Assembly (NCBI RefSeq): GCF_021049305.1
Contig: NZ_CP088081.1
Location: forward strand, 248,001-312,000
Direction of reading: 5' to 3'
Length of the DNA: 64,000 nucleotides
Origin: Ideonella dechloratans
GTDB taxonomy: Bacteria; Pseudomonadota; Gammaproteobacteria; Burkholderiales; Burkholderiaceae_C
Shown piece after piece: positions 1 through 14,967 of this stretch. The translations under genes and the position numbers were made by a program. Numbering within the stretch: the stretch's first letter is position 1; each line of letters opens with the position of its first letter. The notes under the pieces are model-generated. The model was not told the DNA's origin and made no database searches. It was given only the letters and a program-made list of their open reading frames with translations.

Positions 1-239
1 GCCAGCTGGCGGCCGGCCTCGGTCAGGCGCACGCTGCGGGTGGTGCGGCGCACCAGGGGCACACCGGCGGCGGCCTCCAGTTCGCTGATGCGCAGGCTCA
101 TGGCCGCCTTGCTCAGGCCCAGGCGACGGGCCGCGGCGGTGTAGCTGCCGGCCTCGCCCAGCACGGTCAGGGCATGGACATGCGCCCACAGGCTGCCCAG
201 GGGGCGGGAGGCGTCGGTGCGCAGGGGCTCATTGTTCAT
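1..239 (-). CDS. LysR-family transcriptional regulator, N-terminal part (cut by window edge)
   Basis: Only the first 79 residues are inside the window; the gene continues past the left edge. The visible part is a typical LysR DNA-binding domain: a helix-turn-helix with [17 protein letters not shown], then the wing segment ending [14 protein letters not shown]. The ATG at 237-239 lies inside a perfect inverted repeat at 231-252, as expected for an autoregulated LysR gene. It is transcribed away from mmsA, so it is a candidate regulator of that gene. The effector-binding domain is not visible, so the inducer cannot be guessed. Confidence 0.85.
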   Translation of the reverse strand, partial: MNNEPLRTDASRPLGSLWAHVHALTVLGEAGSYTAAARRLGLSKAAMSLRISELEAAAGVPLVRRTTRSVRLTEAGRQL

Positions 240-252
240 TTCAGTGAACAAT
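231..252. promoter_or_regulatory. Inverted repeat in the LysR/mmsA divergent promoter, likely LysR operator
   Basis: ATTGTTCA and TGAACAAT form a perfect 8-bp inverted repeat with a 6-bp spacer. The core T236 to A248 fits the T-N11-A pattern of LysR-type binding sites. The repeat overlaps the start codon of the LysR gene and lies about 80 bp upstream of the mmsA start, a position suited to autorepression and activation of the divergent gene. Binding itself is inferred. Confidence 0.55.
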
Positions 253-330
253 GATTCCAGAATCTGGGCATTGGCGCCAGGCCGGTCGCTGCCTAGACTG
301 GGGGCCTCTCAGAACACACCGGAGACCGCC

Positions 331-1851
<1,521 letters not shown>

Positions 1852-1889
1852 GCCCGGGGCTTTCCCTCGGCATACCCCCAAGGGTTGAC

Positions 1890-1958
1890 GAGGATCAGCC
1901 CGCCCACTGGACAGGGCGGGCGGATCGGCCCGAAGCTGTGGCTTCGGGAGGATCTGCC
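1890..1958 (+). promoter_or_regulatory. Structured leader: three GGATC repeats separated by two perfect hairpins
   Basis: Three imperfect 11-nt direct repeats (GAGGATCAGCC at 1890, GCGGATCGGCC at 1920, GAGGATCTGCC at 1948) alternate with two perfect 8-bp hairpins: stem 1898-1905/1914-1921 with loop ACTGGACA, and stem 1929-1936/1941-1948 with loop TGTG. The third repeat contains the Shine-Dalgarno of the methyltransferase gene and abuts the second hairpin, so folding could gate translation. It matches no riboswitch class I can name, and lack of a T-tract argues against a terminator for mmsA. Confidence 0.5.
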
Positions 1959-2618
1959 ATGCGCCCTGTCACCTCGTCCCCGCCTCCGGCCCACGCGCCG
2001 GATCTGGCACGCGCCCAGGCGCTCTACCGCCAGCGCGCCGCCTTCTACGATGCCGAGCTGGCACCCTTCGAGCCCCTGCGGCGCGAGGCCTTGGCCCTGC
2101 TGGGCCTGCAACCGGGGCAGCAGGTGCTGGACCTGGGTTGCGGCACCGGCCTGAGCCTGCCTCTGCTGGCCGAGCAGGTCGGGCCCACGGGCCGCGTCTG
2201 GGGGCTGGAGCCCTGTCCCGAAATGGCCGCCCAGGCCCGCCAGCGCTGCGCCGACACCGGCGGGGCCCAGGTGCAGGTCTGCCAGGCGGATGCGCTGCAT
2301 GCCGACTGGCCGGTCGATCTGCAAGCCGACGCCGCCCTGTTCCTGTTCGCCCACGACCTGCTGCAGCAGCCCGAGGCCCTGGCCGCCGTGATGGACCACC
2401 TGCGCCCCGGCGCCACGGTGGTGTCCTGCGGGCTGGAATGGGCGCCGGCCTGGGCCTGGGCCGCCAATGCCTGGGTGCTCAGCGCGGCGCTGTACTCGAT
2501 GACCACGCTCGACCGGTTGCACCAGCCCTGGGAGCACCTGGCCCGCTGGCTGCCGGACCTGCAGATGCACAGCACCTGGATGGGCTGCATCTACTTCGCC
2601 GTCGGGCACAAGCCCTGA
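1959..2618 (+). CDS. Class I SAM-dependent methyltransferase
   Basis: A 219-residue soluble protein with the SAM-binding motif I VLDLGCGTGLSLPLL at about residues 56-70, an acidic residue (GLEP) at the end of strand 2, and a later CQADALHADWP segment resembling motif II. It belongs to the broad UbiE/phospholipid N-methyltransferase-like group; the substrate cannot be told from sequence. The ATG at 1959 follows GGGAGGA at 1946-1952, placing the ribosome-binding site at the base of a hairpin in the leader. No pathway partners adjoin it. Confidence 0.8.
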   Translation: MRPVTSSPPPAHAPDLARAQALYRQRAAFYDAELAPFEPLRREALALLGLQPGQQVLDLGCGTGLSLPLLAEQVGPTGRVWGLEPCPEMAAQARQRCADTGGAQVQVCQADALHADWPVDLQADAALFLFAHDLLQQPEALAAVMDHLRPGATVVSCGLEWAPAWAWAANAWVLSAALYSMTTLDRLHQPWEHLARWLPDLQMHSTWMGCIYFAVGHKP

Positions 2619-2735
2619 GGACCCCACCGGGCGGGCCTGCCGCATGCGTCTCCCCGGTTTGAAGGTGGGGCGAGCCCCAGGGACTCCCGTGTCCGAGGGA
2701 CGCCGCAGGCTTTCGCTGCGGTGCACAATGAGCAC

Positions 2736-3395
2736 ATGAGCACCCGGTCCCTCACCGCCGACCGCCCCCAGACCCTGGGGGAGGAGATCGCCAACGCGAT
2801 CAGCCATGGCCTGGGCTTTCTGCTGGCCGTGGCCTCGCTGCCCGTCCTGCTTTGGCAGGCGCAGCGCCAGGGCGGGGGCACGCTCAACATCGTCGCGGTC
2901 AGCGTGTTTTCCGGCACGATGATGCTGCTTTACCTGGTGTCGGCGGTCTACCACGCCTTGCCCCAGGGCCGCGCCAAGCTGTGGATGAACCGGGCCGACC
3001 ACGCCGCCATCTACCTCTTCATCGCCGGCAGCTACACGCCCTTCGCCCTGGGGGCCCTGCGCGAGCATGGGGGCTGGTGGCTGCTGGGGGTGATCTGGGC
3101 GTTGGCGGTGGCCGGGGTCACCGTCAAGCTGCTGGACCGTCTGCGCCACCCCTGGTGGTCCACCGGCCTGTATGTGGCCATGGGCTGGCTGGCGCTGTTC
3201 GCGCTCAAGCCCATGGTGGCGCAGATGGCGGTGTCCGGCCTGCTCTGGCTGGTGATCGGCGGGCTCAGCTACACCCTGGGGGCGGTCGTCTTCATGTTCG
3301 ACAACCGGGTGCGCTACGCCCACTTCGTCTGGCACCTGTTCGTGCTGGGCGGCAGCACCTGCCACTTCTTCGCGGCGCTCTGGCACGCGCAGTGA
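2736..3395 (+). CDS. Hemolysin III / TrhA (YqfA) family membrane protein
   Basis: About 219 residues with seven predicted membrane segments, in the PAQR-like hemolysin III family (TrhA in E. coli). Conserved features are the N-terminal EEIANAISHGLGF, the YHALP motif after the second helix, and the C-terminal VWHLFVLGGSTCHFFA holding the metal-ligand-type histidines. Despite the family name, haemolysis is not its established role; family members are linked to membrane energetics and lipid homeostasis. An in-frame GTG at 2721 is an alternative start; neither start has a convincing Shine-Dalgarno. It converges on the diguanylate cyclase gene with only 10 bp between stops. Confidence 0.85.
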   Translation: MSTRSLTADRPQTLGEEIANAISHGLGFLLAVASLPVLLWQAQRQGGGTLNIVAVSVFSGTMMLLYLVSAVYHALPQGRAKLWMNRADHAAIYLFIAGSYTPFALGALREHGGWWLLGVIWALAVAGVTVKLLDRLRHPWWSTGLYVAMGWLALFALKPMVAQMAVSGLLWLVIGGLSYTLGAVVFMFDNRVRYAHFVWHLFVLGGSTCHFFAALWHAQ

Positions 3396-3405
3396 GCGCT
3401 CGCCT

Positions 3406-4719
3406 TCAGCCGAAGGTCGAATCCACGGGCGCGGGGCCCGACACGTCGCGCCGTGTCGCGGTGGGCGGCGGCACATAGCGCCGCCAGGTGCGCTTGCCCG
3501 CCTCCTTGGCCTGGTACATGGCCTGATCGGCGCAGCGCAGCAGGGTTTCGCGGTCGTGGGCGGCATCGGCAAAGCTGCACACGCCGATGCTGGCCGACAC
3601 ATGGTTCACCGTCCGGTCCTGCAGCAGATAGGGCTGTGAGAGCTCGTCCACCAACTGGCGCGCGATGCCGCCCAGGGCCTCGGCCGATCCGCTGTTCTCC
3701 AGGATGACCGCGAACTCGTCGCCGCCCAGGCGGCAGACCACGTCCGTCTGACGCAGCCGTGCGCGCAGGCGCTGCCCCACCTGGCACAGCAGGGCGTCGC
3801 CCTGGTCGTGGCCCAGGCTGTCGTTGACGCGCTTGAAGCCGTCCAGGTCGATGTAGACCAGCCCACCCTCGCTGCGGGCCAGGGCCAGATCCAGCTGCTC
3901 CATGAAGTAGTGCCGGTTGTTCAGGCCGGTCACCGGGTCGGAATAGGCCAGGTCGTTCAGCCGGGCTTCGGCCAGGCGGCGCTGCCCCAGCTCGTGGTGC
4001 AGGCGCACATCGCGCTGCTGCAGCTGCTGCATCATCTGGTTGAAGGCGTTGCGCAGGGCCAGCACCTCGGCGCTGCCGCCGGCCTCGGAGCGCAGCGAAA
4101 AATCATGCTGGCGGCCCACCTGCAGGGCGGCGTCCACCAGGGCGGCCAACGGGTCGGCCACCCGGGCTGCCACCCGCCGCCACAGCGGCACCGAGATGGC
4201 GAAGGCCGCGCCGGCCACCAGCAGGCTGAAGCCCACCGCCCGCAGCAGGGCCCAGTACATGGGTTGCAGGGTGGCCTCCATGGCCAGCGTGCCCACGGCG
4301 GTGTGGTGGCGCACCACCGGCTGGTAGCGCACCACGCTGCACCAGCGCAGCTGCCAGCCCTGGCCGTCCGGCCGGGGCTGCTGGCAGCCTGGTGTGGGCT
4401 CGCCGGCTTCGGTCGAGCGCTGGTAGCTGGCCAGCAGGCTGCCGTCGGGCTGGAACAGCCAGGCCCGCGCCACCTCGGGCGAGCCGCGCAGCGAGCCCAG
4501 GATGTCCCGGGCCTCGTCATTGCTGTTGAACATCACCGCCGCCTCGCTGTTGGTGGCGATGACCGCAGCCAGGCTGGCCAGGCTGGCCTCCAGGTGGGCG
4601 CGGCGGCTGAGCATCTCGTGCACCAGCATCACCGCCACCACGCCGGCCAGCAGCGCCGCCGTGAGCACCAGGCCGAAGCGGGTGATCAGGCGGTGGATGG
4701 GCGGGGCGGTGACGGACAT
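3406..4719 (-). CDS. Membrane diguanylate cyclase with CHASE8-like sensor, HAMP and GGDEF (YfiN/TpbB-like)
   Basis: A 437-residue cyclase making c-di-GMP from two GTP. Order: N-terminal membrane helix (about 15-32), periplasmic region with the CHASE8-type segment IATNSEAAVMFNSNDEAR, second membrane helix (about 175-195), HAMP, and GGDEF at residues 332-336 (RLGGDEFAVI). An allosteric I-site RQTD at 323-326 has the canonical five-residue spacing, so product inhibition is expected. It is the last gene of an operon with a YfiR-like protein and a TonB receptor. By analogy with Pseudomonas YfiBNR, the periplasmic YfiR protein probably represses it. Confidence 0.9.
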   Translation of the reverse strand: MSVTAPPIHRLITRFGLVLTAALLAGVVAVMLVHEMLSRRAHLEASLASLAAVIATNSEAAVMFNSNDEARDILGSLRGSPEVARAWLFQPDGSLLASYQRSTEAGEPTPGCQQPRPDGQGWQLRWCSVVRYQPVVRHHTAVGTLAMEATLQPMYWALLRAVGFSLLVAGAAFAISVPLWRRVAARVADPLAALVDAALQVGRQHDFSLRSEAGGSAEVLALRNAFNQMMQQLQQRDVRLHHELGQRRLAEARLNDLAYSDPVTGLNNRHYFMEQLDLALARSEGGLVYIDLDGFKRVNDSLGHDQGDALLCQVGQRLRARLRQTDVVCRLGGDEFAVILENSGSAEALGGIARQLVDELSQPYLLQDRTVNHVSASIGVCSFADAAHDRETLLRCADQAMYQAKEAGKRTWRRYVPPPTATRRDVSGPAPVDSTFG

Positions 4720-4737
4720 GAGGGGGGGCAGGGCAGG

Positions 4738-5265
4738 TCAGCGGGCGCCGGAGACGAAGGTGGCCATTTTCAGCATCCGCGGACTGAAGTCGATACGCAC
4801 CTTGCGTGCCATGGCCAGGTTGACCTCGAAGCCCAGTTTCAGGTCCCGCTTCTGGATCTCGATCATCATGCCCTTCTCGGCCAGGCCGTCGCCATCGGTG
4901 ATGGTCAGGATGGGCGCCTGCTCCAGCCGGGGCAGCAGTTCCGGCAGCCAGCGGCGCTGGCTGTCGTCCAGGTACAGGGCATGGCACCTGCCCAGTGCGT
5001 CCTGGGGCGCCACATGCGCCACGGCGATGTGCAGACCGTTGAGCACCGTCTTGCCGGCCAGCTTGTCCAGCTGGGCGTCCAGCGGGGTCTGGCCCAGCAC
5101 GCACAGGCGGAAGGGCTCGTCCGGCGCCACCGGCCACTGGGCGAACTGGATGAAGTTGTAGAGGTAGGCGGCCTTCATGGCCCGCTCGTCCACCTGGGCA
5201 TGGGCCTGCGGGCCGACCCCCAGCAGCGGCAGCAGGGTCAGCAGTGTCAGCAGGGCGCGTCTCAT
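4738..5265 (-). CDS. YfiR-like periplasmic protein (DUF4154)
   Basis: A 175-residue secreted protein with signal peptide RRALLTLLTLLPLLGVGPQAHA. The mature N-terminus has the DUF4154 hallmark AAYLYNFIQFAQWP, with FRLCVLG following. Family members such as YfiR sit in the periplasm and inhibit the CHASE8 domain of a partner cyclase; here that partner is the next gene, 18 bp downstream. The ATG overlaps the stop of the TonB receptor gene (ATGA at 5262-5265), indicating translational coupling. The two Cys residues (in RLCVL and GRCHAL) could form a regulatory disulphide, as known for YfiR; that is inference. Confidence 0.88.
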   Translation of the reverse strand: MRRALLTLLTLLPLLGVGPQAHAQVDERAMKAAYLYNFIQFAQWPVAPDEPFRLCVLGQTPLDAQLDKLAGKTVLNGLHIAVAHVAPQDALGRCHALYLDDSQRRWLPELLPRLEQAPILTITDGDGLAEKGMMIEIQKRDLKLGFEVNLAMARKVRIDFSPRMLKMATFVSGAR

Positions 5266-7196
5266 CGGAAGCTTCCCTGCAGTCCCACCCAGGCGTAGCG
5301 GGCCCGGCGGGCCGGGTCGGGCGGGGTGCTGTAGTAGCCGTCCAGGGTGTGCTCGGGGCTGTTGCCCGCATTGCGCCAGCCCACGGTCAGGTCCAGCCCG
5401 GCCACAGCCTTCAGGCCCAGCAGGGTCAGGTCGATGCGGGTGCTGGTGGGCACGCGGGTGCCGGCCGCACCCAGGTAGGCCCCGGTGTGCCGCACCGCGC
5501 TGCTCAGGCGCCAGCGTTCGCTGCCCAGCGGCACGCTCAGCTGCAGCTTGCCGATGTGGCGAGGGGCGTAGCGCAGGCCCTCGCCCAGGTTGTTGCTGCT
5601 GTGCTGCACCACCTGGCTGGCCCGCAGCCGCAGGCCTTGCCACTGCCATTCGCCCTCCAGCTCCAGGCCATGGCTGCTGAGCCGGTCGATCTGCGGGTCC
5701 GGCCAGATCAGCTGGCGCACGCTGGAGCGGTAGACGCTGGCCAGCAGGCGCAGATCATCGTGCCGGTACTCGGTGGACAGCTCGCGGTGCAGGGCCCGCT
5801 CGCCGTGGGTCTGCGGGGCGGTGCCGAAGCCCTCTTCGGCGGCCGAGGCGAACCGGGTGGCCCGTCCGACCGAGGCCTTGATCTGCCAGTCCGGCGTGGC
5901 CCACCAGACCAGCGCGGCATGGGGGCTGGCGGTCCAGTCCACATGGCTGCGGCGGTCGCCGCGCAGGCCCAGGGTCAGCCGCCAGTCCGGCGCCAGACGC
6001 CATTCGTCCTCGGCCGACACGCTGACGCTCTTGCGCCGCATGCCGTCCTGCGCGAACAGGCCCTGGTTGTCCTGTTCCCGGTAGCGCAGCACGGGGTCGG
6101 CCCGCAGGCGCAAGCCCAGGGCCAGGCGGTGGTCGGTCCAGCCCGCATAGCCGGCCTGGCCCTCCAGGCTCCACCAGCGTCCGTTGGAGCGGATGCGGCC
6201 CTCGTAGTCACCCGCCCCCGGCCAGTCCAGCGTGTAGTCGTACTTCTGGGCCCCCCACTGGGCGCGCAGCAGCGTCTGCCAGCCGTTGTCCCAGGCATGC
6301 TGGTGGCCCAGGGCCAGCACGTCGCCACCGTCGGTGTGGCGGTCGTCGGCCGGGTCCCAGGGGTAGTGGCGCTGCACGCTGCGGCGGCTGCCCAGGGCCT
6401 GCAGGTCGAAGTCTTCCCACTGGCCCTTGAAGAAGTAGCTCAGCGCGTCGGCCTGCCCCGGAATCGGCAGGTGGCCCACCTCGCTGGTGGGCACGCTGTC
6501 GTTGCGCCGCATCGTCACCGAGGCCAGCCATTCGCGGTTGTCGGCCAGCCGGCGTCCGGCGCTCAGCCGGGCCTGCCGGTCCTGGTTGCTGCCCGCCGCC
6601 ACGGCCGCCTCCACCCCGTCCAGGTCGCGGCCGCGCCGGGTGACGATGTTGATCACGCCCAGGAAGGCGTTGTTGCCGTACATGGCCGAGCCCGCGCCGG
6701 GGGCGTACTCGATGCGCTCGATCAGGGCCGGGTCCAGCAGCCCGTCCTGGCCCAGGAAGACCTGGTCGAACAGGTTGTCCACCGCGGCAATGCCATCCAC
6801 CAGCATCAGCACGCGGCCGGCATAGGCGCCGGGCCCGCCGATGCCCCGGGCGCCTAGATAGACATAGTCCAGGTCGGTGGTCAGGTGCAGGCCGCGCATC
6901 TGGTCCAGCACCTCGCCCAGGGTGCGCAGGCCCAGGGCCTGGATGTCCTGGGCGGTCAGCACCGAGACGGCCGAGGCCGCATCGGTGATCTGGCGGGCGA
7001 AGCGGGCTGCGCCCACCACCTCGGTGTCGAGCAGCTGCTCCAGCGGCACCTGGGTCAAGTCAGGGGGGGCGGTCGCGGTCTGGGCCTGGGCGGCGCCGGC
7101 CAGGGCCGCCAGCGCGGCCAGGGTGGTCCAACGGAACGGTCGGCGTCCCCCGCGGCGAGAAGCGAGGGGCGGGGGAGGGGTGACGAGACGGGGCAT
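5262..7196 (-). CDS. TonB-dependent outer-membrane receptor
   Basis: A 644-residue receptor: a signal peptide ending AGAAQAQ, a plug domain (about residues 50-190, with AVSVLTAQDIQALGLRT, LVDGI and the plug-end GSAMYGNNAFLGVINIVTRR), then a beta-barrel ending in the typical aromatic C-terminus LQGSFR. I see no siderophore- or cobalamin-specific signature, so the ligand is unknown. It leads an operon with a YfiR-like protein and a diguanylate cyclase, which suggests that occupancy of the receptor or the pool of its ligand influences c-di-GMP. No TonB-ExbB-ExbD genes are nearby. Confidence 0.9.
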   Translation of the reverse strand: MPRLVTPPPPLASRRGGRRPFRWTTLAALAALAGAAQAQTATAPPDLTQVPLEQLLDTEVVGAARFARQITDAASAVSVLTAQDIQALGLRTLGEVLDQMRGLHLTTDLDYVYLGARGIGGPGAYAGRVLMLVDGIAAVDNLFDQVFLGQDGLLDPALIERIEYAPGAGSAMYGNNAFLGVINIVTRRGRDLDGVEAAVAAGSNQDRQARLSAGRRLADNREWLASVTMRRNDSVPTSEVGHLPIPGQADALSYFFKGQWEDFDLQALGSRRSVQRHYPWDPADDRHTDGGDVLALGHQHAWDNGWQTLLRAQWGAQKYDYTLDWPGAGDYEGRIRSNGRWWSLEGQAGYAGWTDHRLALGLRLRADPVLRYREQDNQGLFAQDGMRRKSVSVSAEDEWRLAPDWRLTLGLRGDRRSHVDWTASPHAALVWWATPDWQIKASVGRATRFASAAEEGFGTAPQTHGERALHRELSTEYRHDDLRLLASVYRSSVRQLIWPDPQIDRLSSHGLELEGEWQWQGLRLRASQVVQHSSNNLGEGLRYAPRHIGKLQLSVPLGSERWRLSSAVRHTGAYLGAAGTRVPTSTRIDLTLLGLKAVAGLDLTVGWRNAGNSPEHTLDGYYSTPPDPARRARYAWVGLQGSFR

Positions 7197-7232
7197 ATCG
7201 CTTCATATCGGCGATGTGTCCCAAAGGTGAAG

Positions 7233-7268
7233 CCCCGAAAAGAAAAGAGGTGACCTTTCGGTCACCTC
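7233..7268 (-). terminator. Intrinsic terminator of the glpDSTPQUV operon
   Basis: On the minus strand a perfect 9-bp stem (GAGGTGACC/GGTCACCTC, 7247-7255 with 7260-7268) and a 4-nt loop are followed by TTTTCTTTTC. It lies 25 bp past the glpV stop and upstream of the TonB receptor start, separating the two minus-strand operons. Confidence 0.9.
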
Positions 7269-7293
7269 CCTCGCGACGGCGCGGGCCGCGGGT

Positions 7294-9027
<1,734 letters not shown>

Positions 9028-9138
9028 CGTTTGTCTCCTCGATGGTTCAACTGTGGAATCGCTGCCCCGATCTGTGGTTGGCATCGCCATGGCCCCGGGG
9101 CAGCGCCGGGCCGGACGTGAAGGAACAGCGGAACGGGC

Positions 9139-9447
9139 TCAGCCCTTTCGCATCACCAGCGCCAGAAAGCCCATGGACAGCACGAAGCTGATCCAGATGC
9201 TGGGCTCCTGCTCCAGCGACAGCCACTCGGCGATGCGCCCGGCCAGACCCACGAAGGCCAGGTTGATGTAGGCGGCGCTCAGCAGGCCGATGAACAGGCG
9301 GTCGCCCCGTGTGGTGGCGATGGGCAGAAAGCCCTTGCGCAGCGTGGTGGGCGACTTGATCTCCCACACCGTCATGCCGATCAGCACCAGCGCGATGGCG
9401 CCGAAGAACACCGCCACCGGCGTGGTCCAGACCATCCAATCAAACAT
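9139..9447 (-). CDS. glpU: Small membrane protein of the glycerol transporter (DUF2160, GlpU)
   Basis: A 102-residue protein with three or so hydrophobic segments: near 6-28, near 52-68 (IGLLSAAYINLAFVGLAG) and near 84-98 (SIWISFVLSMGFLALVM). It matches the DUF2160 family, which in Rhizobium leguminosarum is GlpU, encoded between the permeases and the binding protein, as here. Its exact role in transport is unsettled. The start codon overlaps the glpQ stop by one base (TGATG), so the two are translationally coupled. Confidence 0.87.
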   Translation of the reverse strand: MFDWMVWTTPVAVFFGAIALVLIGMTVWEIKSPTTLRKGFLPIATTRGDRLFIGLLSAAYINLAFVGLAGRIAEWLSLEQEPSIWISFVLSMGFLALVMRKG

Positions 9448-10251
9448 CACACTCTCCCCATGGCGAAGCCCTTGGCGATGTAGTGCCGCACGAACCAGAT
9501 CACGATGGCGCCGGGCACGATGGTGAGCACGCCGGCGGCGGCCAGCGTGGCCCAGTCCATGCCGCTGGCGCTGACCGTGCGGGTCATCGTCGCCACGATG
9601 GGCTTGGCGTTGACGCTGGTGAGGGTGCGCGCCAGCAGCAGCTCCACCCAGCTGAACATGAAGCAGAAGAAGGCCGTCACGCCCACGCCGGCCTTGATCA
9701 GCGGCAGGAAGATGGTCAGGAAGAAGCGCGGGAAGCTGTAGCCGTCGATGTAGGCGGTCTCGTCGATCTCGCGCGGGATGCCCGACATGAAGCCCTCCAG
9801 GATCCACACCGCCAGCGGCACGTTGAACAGCAGGTGGGCCAGCGCCACCGCGATGTGCGTGTCCATCAGGCCCAGCGTGGTGTAGAGCTGGAAGAAGGGC
9901 AGCAGGAACACCGCGGGCGGCGTCATGCGGTTGGTCAGCAGCCAGAAGAACACATGCTTGTCGCCGATGAAGCTGTAGCGGCTGAAGGCGTAGGCCGCCG
10001 GCAGGGCCACGGTGATCGAGATCACCGTGTTCATCGCCACGTAGATCAGGCTGTTGATGTAGCCCGAGTACCAGCTCTCGTCGGTGAAGATGGTGGCGTA
10101 GTTGGCCCAGGTGAAGTGCGTGGGCCACAGGCTGAAGCCGCTGAGGATCTCCTCATTGGTCTTGAAGCTCATGTTGACCATCCAGTAGATGGGCAGCAGC
10201 GCGAACACCAGATACAGCACCAGGAACAGCGTGCGTTTCTGAAAGCGGGTT

Positions 10252-10259
<8 letters not shown>
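9447..10259 (-). CDS. glpQ: Glycerol ABC transporter permease (MalG-type)
   Basis: A 270-residue inner-membrane permease with six membrane helices and the EAA loop for contact with the ATPases, seen as EGFMSGIPREIDETAYIDG (about residues 168-186). It is the MalG-like partner of the preceding permease and forms the transmembrane channel with it. It overlaps the upstream permease gene by 8 bp and is coupled to glpU downstream. The name follows the rhizobial scheme and is unrelated to the E. coli glycerophosphodiesterase GlpQ. Confidence 0.92.
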
Positions 10260-12218
<1,959 letters not shown>

Positions 12219-12219
12219 C

Positions 12220-13289
<1,070 letters not shown>

Positions 13290-13299
<10 letters not shown>

Positions 13300-14912
13300 G
13301 GGTTCACCTTCATGTCGGTTCCGTCGTTCTCGGGGTGGGGGTGCGATTGCAGCCAGTCGCTCACGCGCTGGCGTTCTTCAGGGGTGTAGTGCAGGCCCAG
13401 CTTGCTGCGCCGCCACAGCACGTCGTCGGCGTCCTGGGCCCATTCCTCGCGCTGCAGCAGGCGCAGCTCGGCCTCGTACAGGCCCGGCGCCACCTCGGTG
13501 CCCAGCCCGGCCAGCGAACCGGCCTGGCCGATCAGCGTGCCCACCCGGGCCCCGTAGGCCCGCGCCAGGCGCCGCGCCAGCGGGCCCGGCAGCCAGGGGT
13601 GGCGCTGGCCCAGGGTCTGCACCAGGCGCTCGAAGTCGGTGTCCGGGCGGCGGGCCGGGCCGATCCAGTCGCGCAGGTCGCCGCCGGGCAGGAAGGCCCC
13701 TTCGGTCCAGGGCCGGCGGGCCTCGCCCAGCATCTGGCCGACCTCGGTGGCGGCATCCTCGGCCAGCTTGCGGAAGGTGGTGATCTTGCCGCCCCACACG
13801 CTCAGCAGCGGTGCGCCCTCGCGGTTGGGCTCCAGCAGGTAGTCGCGCGTGACGGCCGAGGGGTCGCCCGAGGCATCGTCCAGCAGCGGCCGCACGCCGG
13901 CGTAGGTCCAGACCACGTCGGCCGGCGTGACCGCGCGCTTGAAGTAGCGGCTGGCCTGGGCGCAGAGGTAGGCGATCTCGTCCTCGGCGATGGCCGCGCC
14001 GCGCGGGTCGCCGTGGATCTCCTGGTCGGTGGTGCCGATCAGCGTGAAGTCCCGCTCGTAGGGGATGGCGAAGATGATGCGCTTGTCCGGGTTCTGGAAG
14101 ATGTAGGTATGGTCGTGCTCGAAGCAGCGCCGCACGACGATGTGCGAGCCCTTGACCAGGCGCAGGCTCTTGGTGGCCAGGGCCTCGTGGCCGGCGGGCC
14201 GGGCGGTCTCGCGCAGAAAGCTCTCGGCCCAGGGGCCGGCGGCGTTCACCAGCGCGCGCGCCCGCACCGGGCAGCGCCGGCCATCGGCCAGGGTCAGCGT
14301 GGCCTGCCAGCCCCGGGCGTCGCGCTGGGCAGTGCTGACCCGCGTGCGGGTGAACACCCGGGCGCCGTGGGCGCGCGCGTCGATGGCGTTGAGCACCACC
14401 AGGCGGGCGTCGTCCACCCAGCCGTCGGAATAGACGAAGCCGCGGGTGAACTGGTCCTGCAGCGGGGCGCCCACCGGATGCTGGCGCAGGTCCACGCCGC
14501 GCGAGCCGGGCAGCACCTCGCGGCGGGCCAGGTGGTCGTACAGGAACAGGCCCAGGCGGATCAGCCAGGCCGGCCGCATGGCCGGGTCGTGCGGCATCAC
14601 GAAGCGCAGCGGCCACATGATGTGCGGCGCGCTCTTGAGCAGCACCTCGCGTTCCTGCAACGCCTTGCGCACCAGCGAGAACTCGCGGTATTCGAGGTAG
14701 CGCAGCCCGCCGTGGATCAGCTTGGTGCTCGACGAGGAGGTGTGCGCGGCCAGGTCGTCCTGCTCGGCCAGCACCACGCGCCAGCCGCGGCCGGCCAGGT
14801 CGCGGGCGATGCCGCAGCCATTGATGCCGCCGCCCACGACCAGCACGTCGCAGTCCAGCGGGGCAGCCGTGGCGTCACCGGGGGTCGCCGGTGCGGGCGA
14901 GGCGTTTGGCAA
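13290..14912 (-). CDS. glpD: Glycerol-3-phosphate dehydrogenase, FAD-dependent (aerobic)
   Basis: A 540-residue flavoprotein oxidising glycerol 3-phosphate to dihydroxyacetone phosphate and passing electrons to quinone at the inner membrane. The FAD-binding Rossmann motif [20 protein letters not shown] is near residues 25-44, followed by [16 protein letters not shown], a GlpD signature. It is the first gene of the glpDSTPQUV operon and lies back-to-back with glpR. With GlpK on the other strand it completes the route from glycerol to triose phosphate. TCGTTT repeats in front of it suggest GlpR repression. Confidence 0.96.
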
Positions 14913-14967
14913 GCGGTGTCTCCTGGGGTTGAGCGGGCACCGGAAGAGTGCGCGCTTGTTCTTATTT

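Noticed and set aside
1898..1948. Two hairpins after mmsA as intrinsic terminators
   Set aside because: Neither is followed by a T-tract, and the second runs into the methyltransferase ribosome-binding site.
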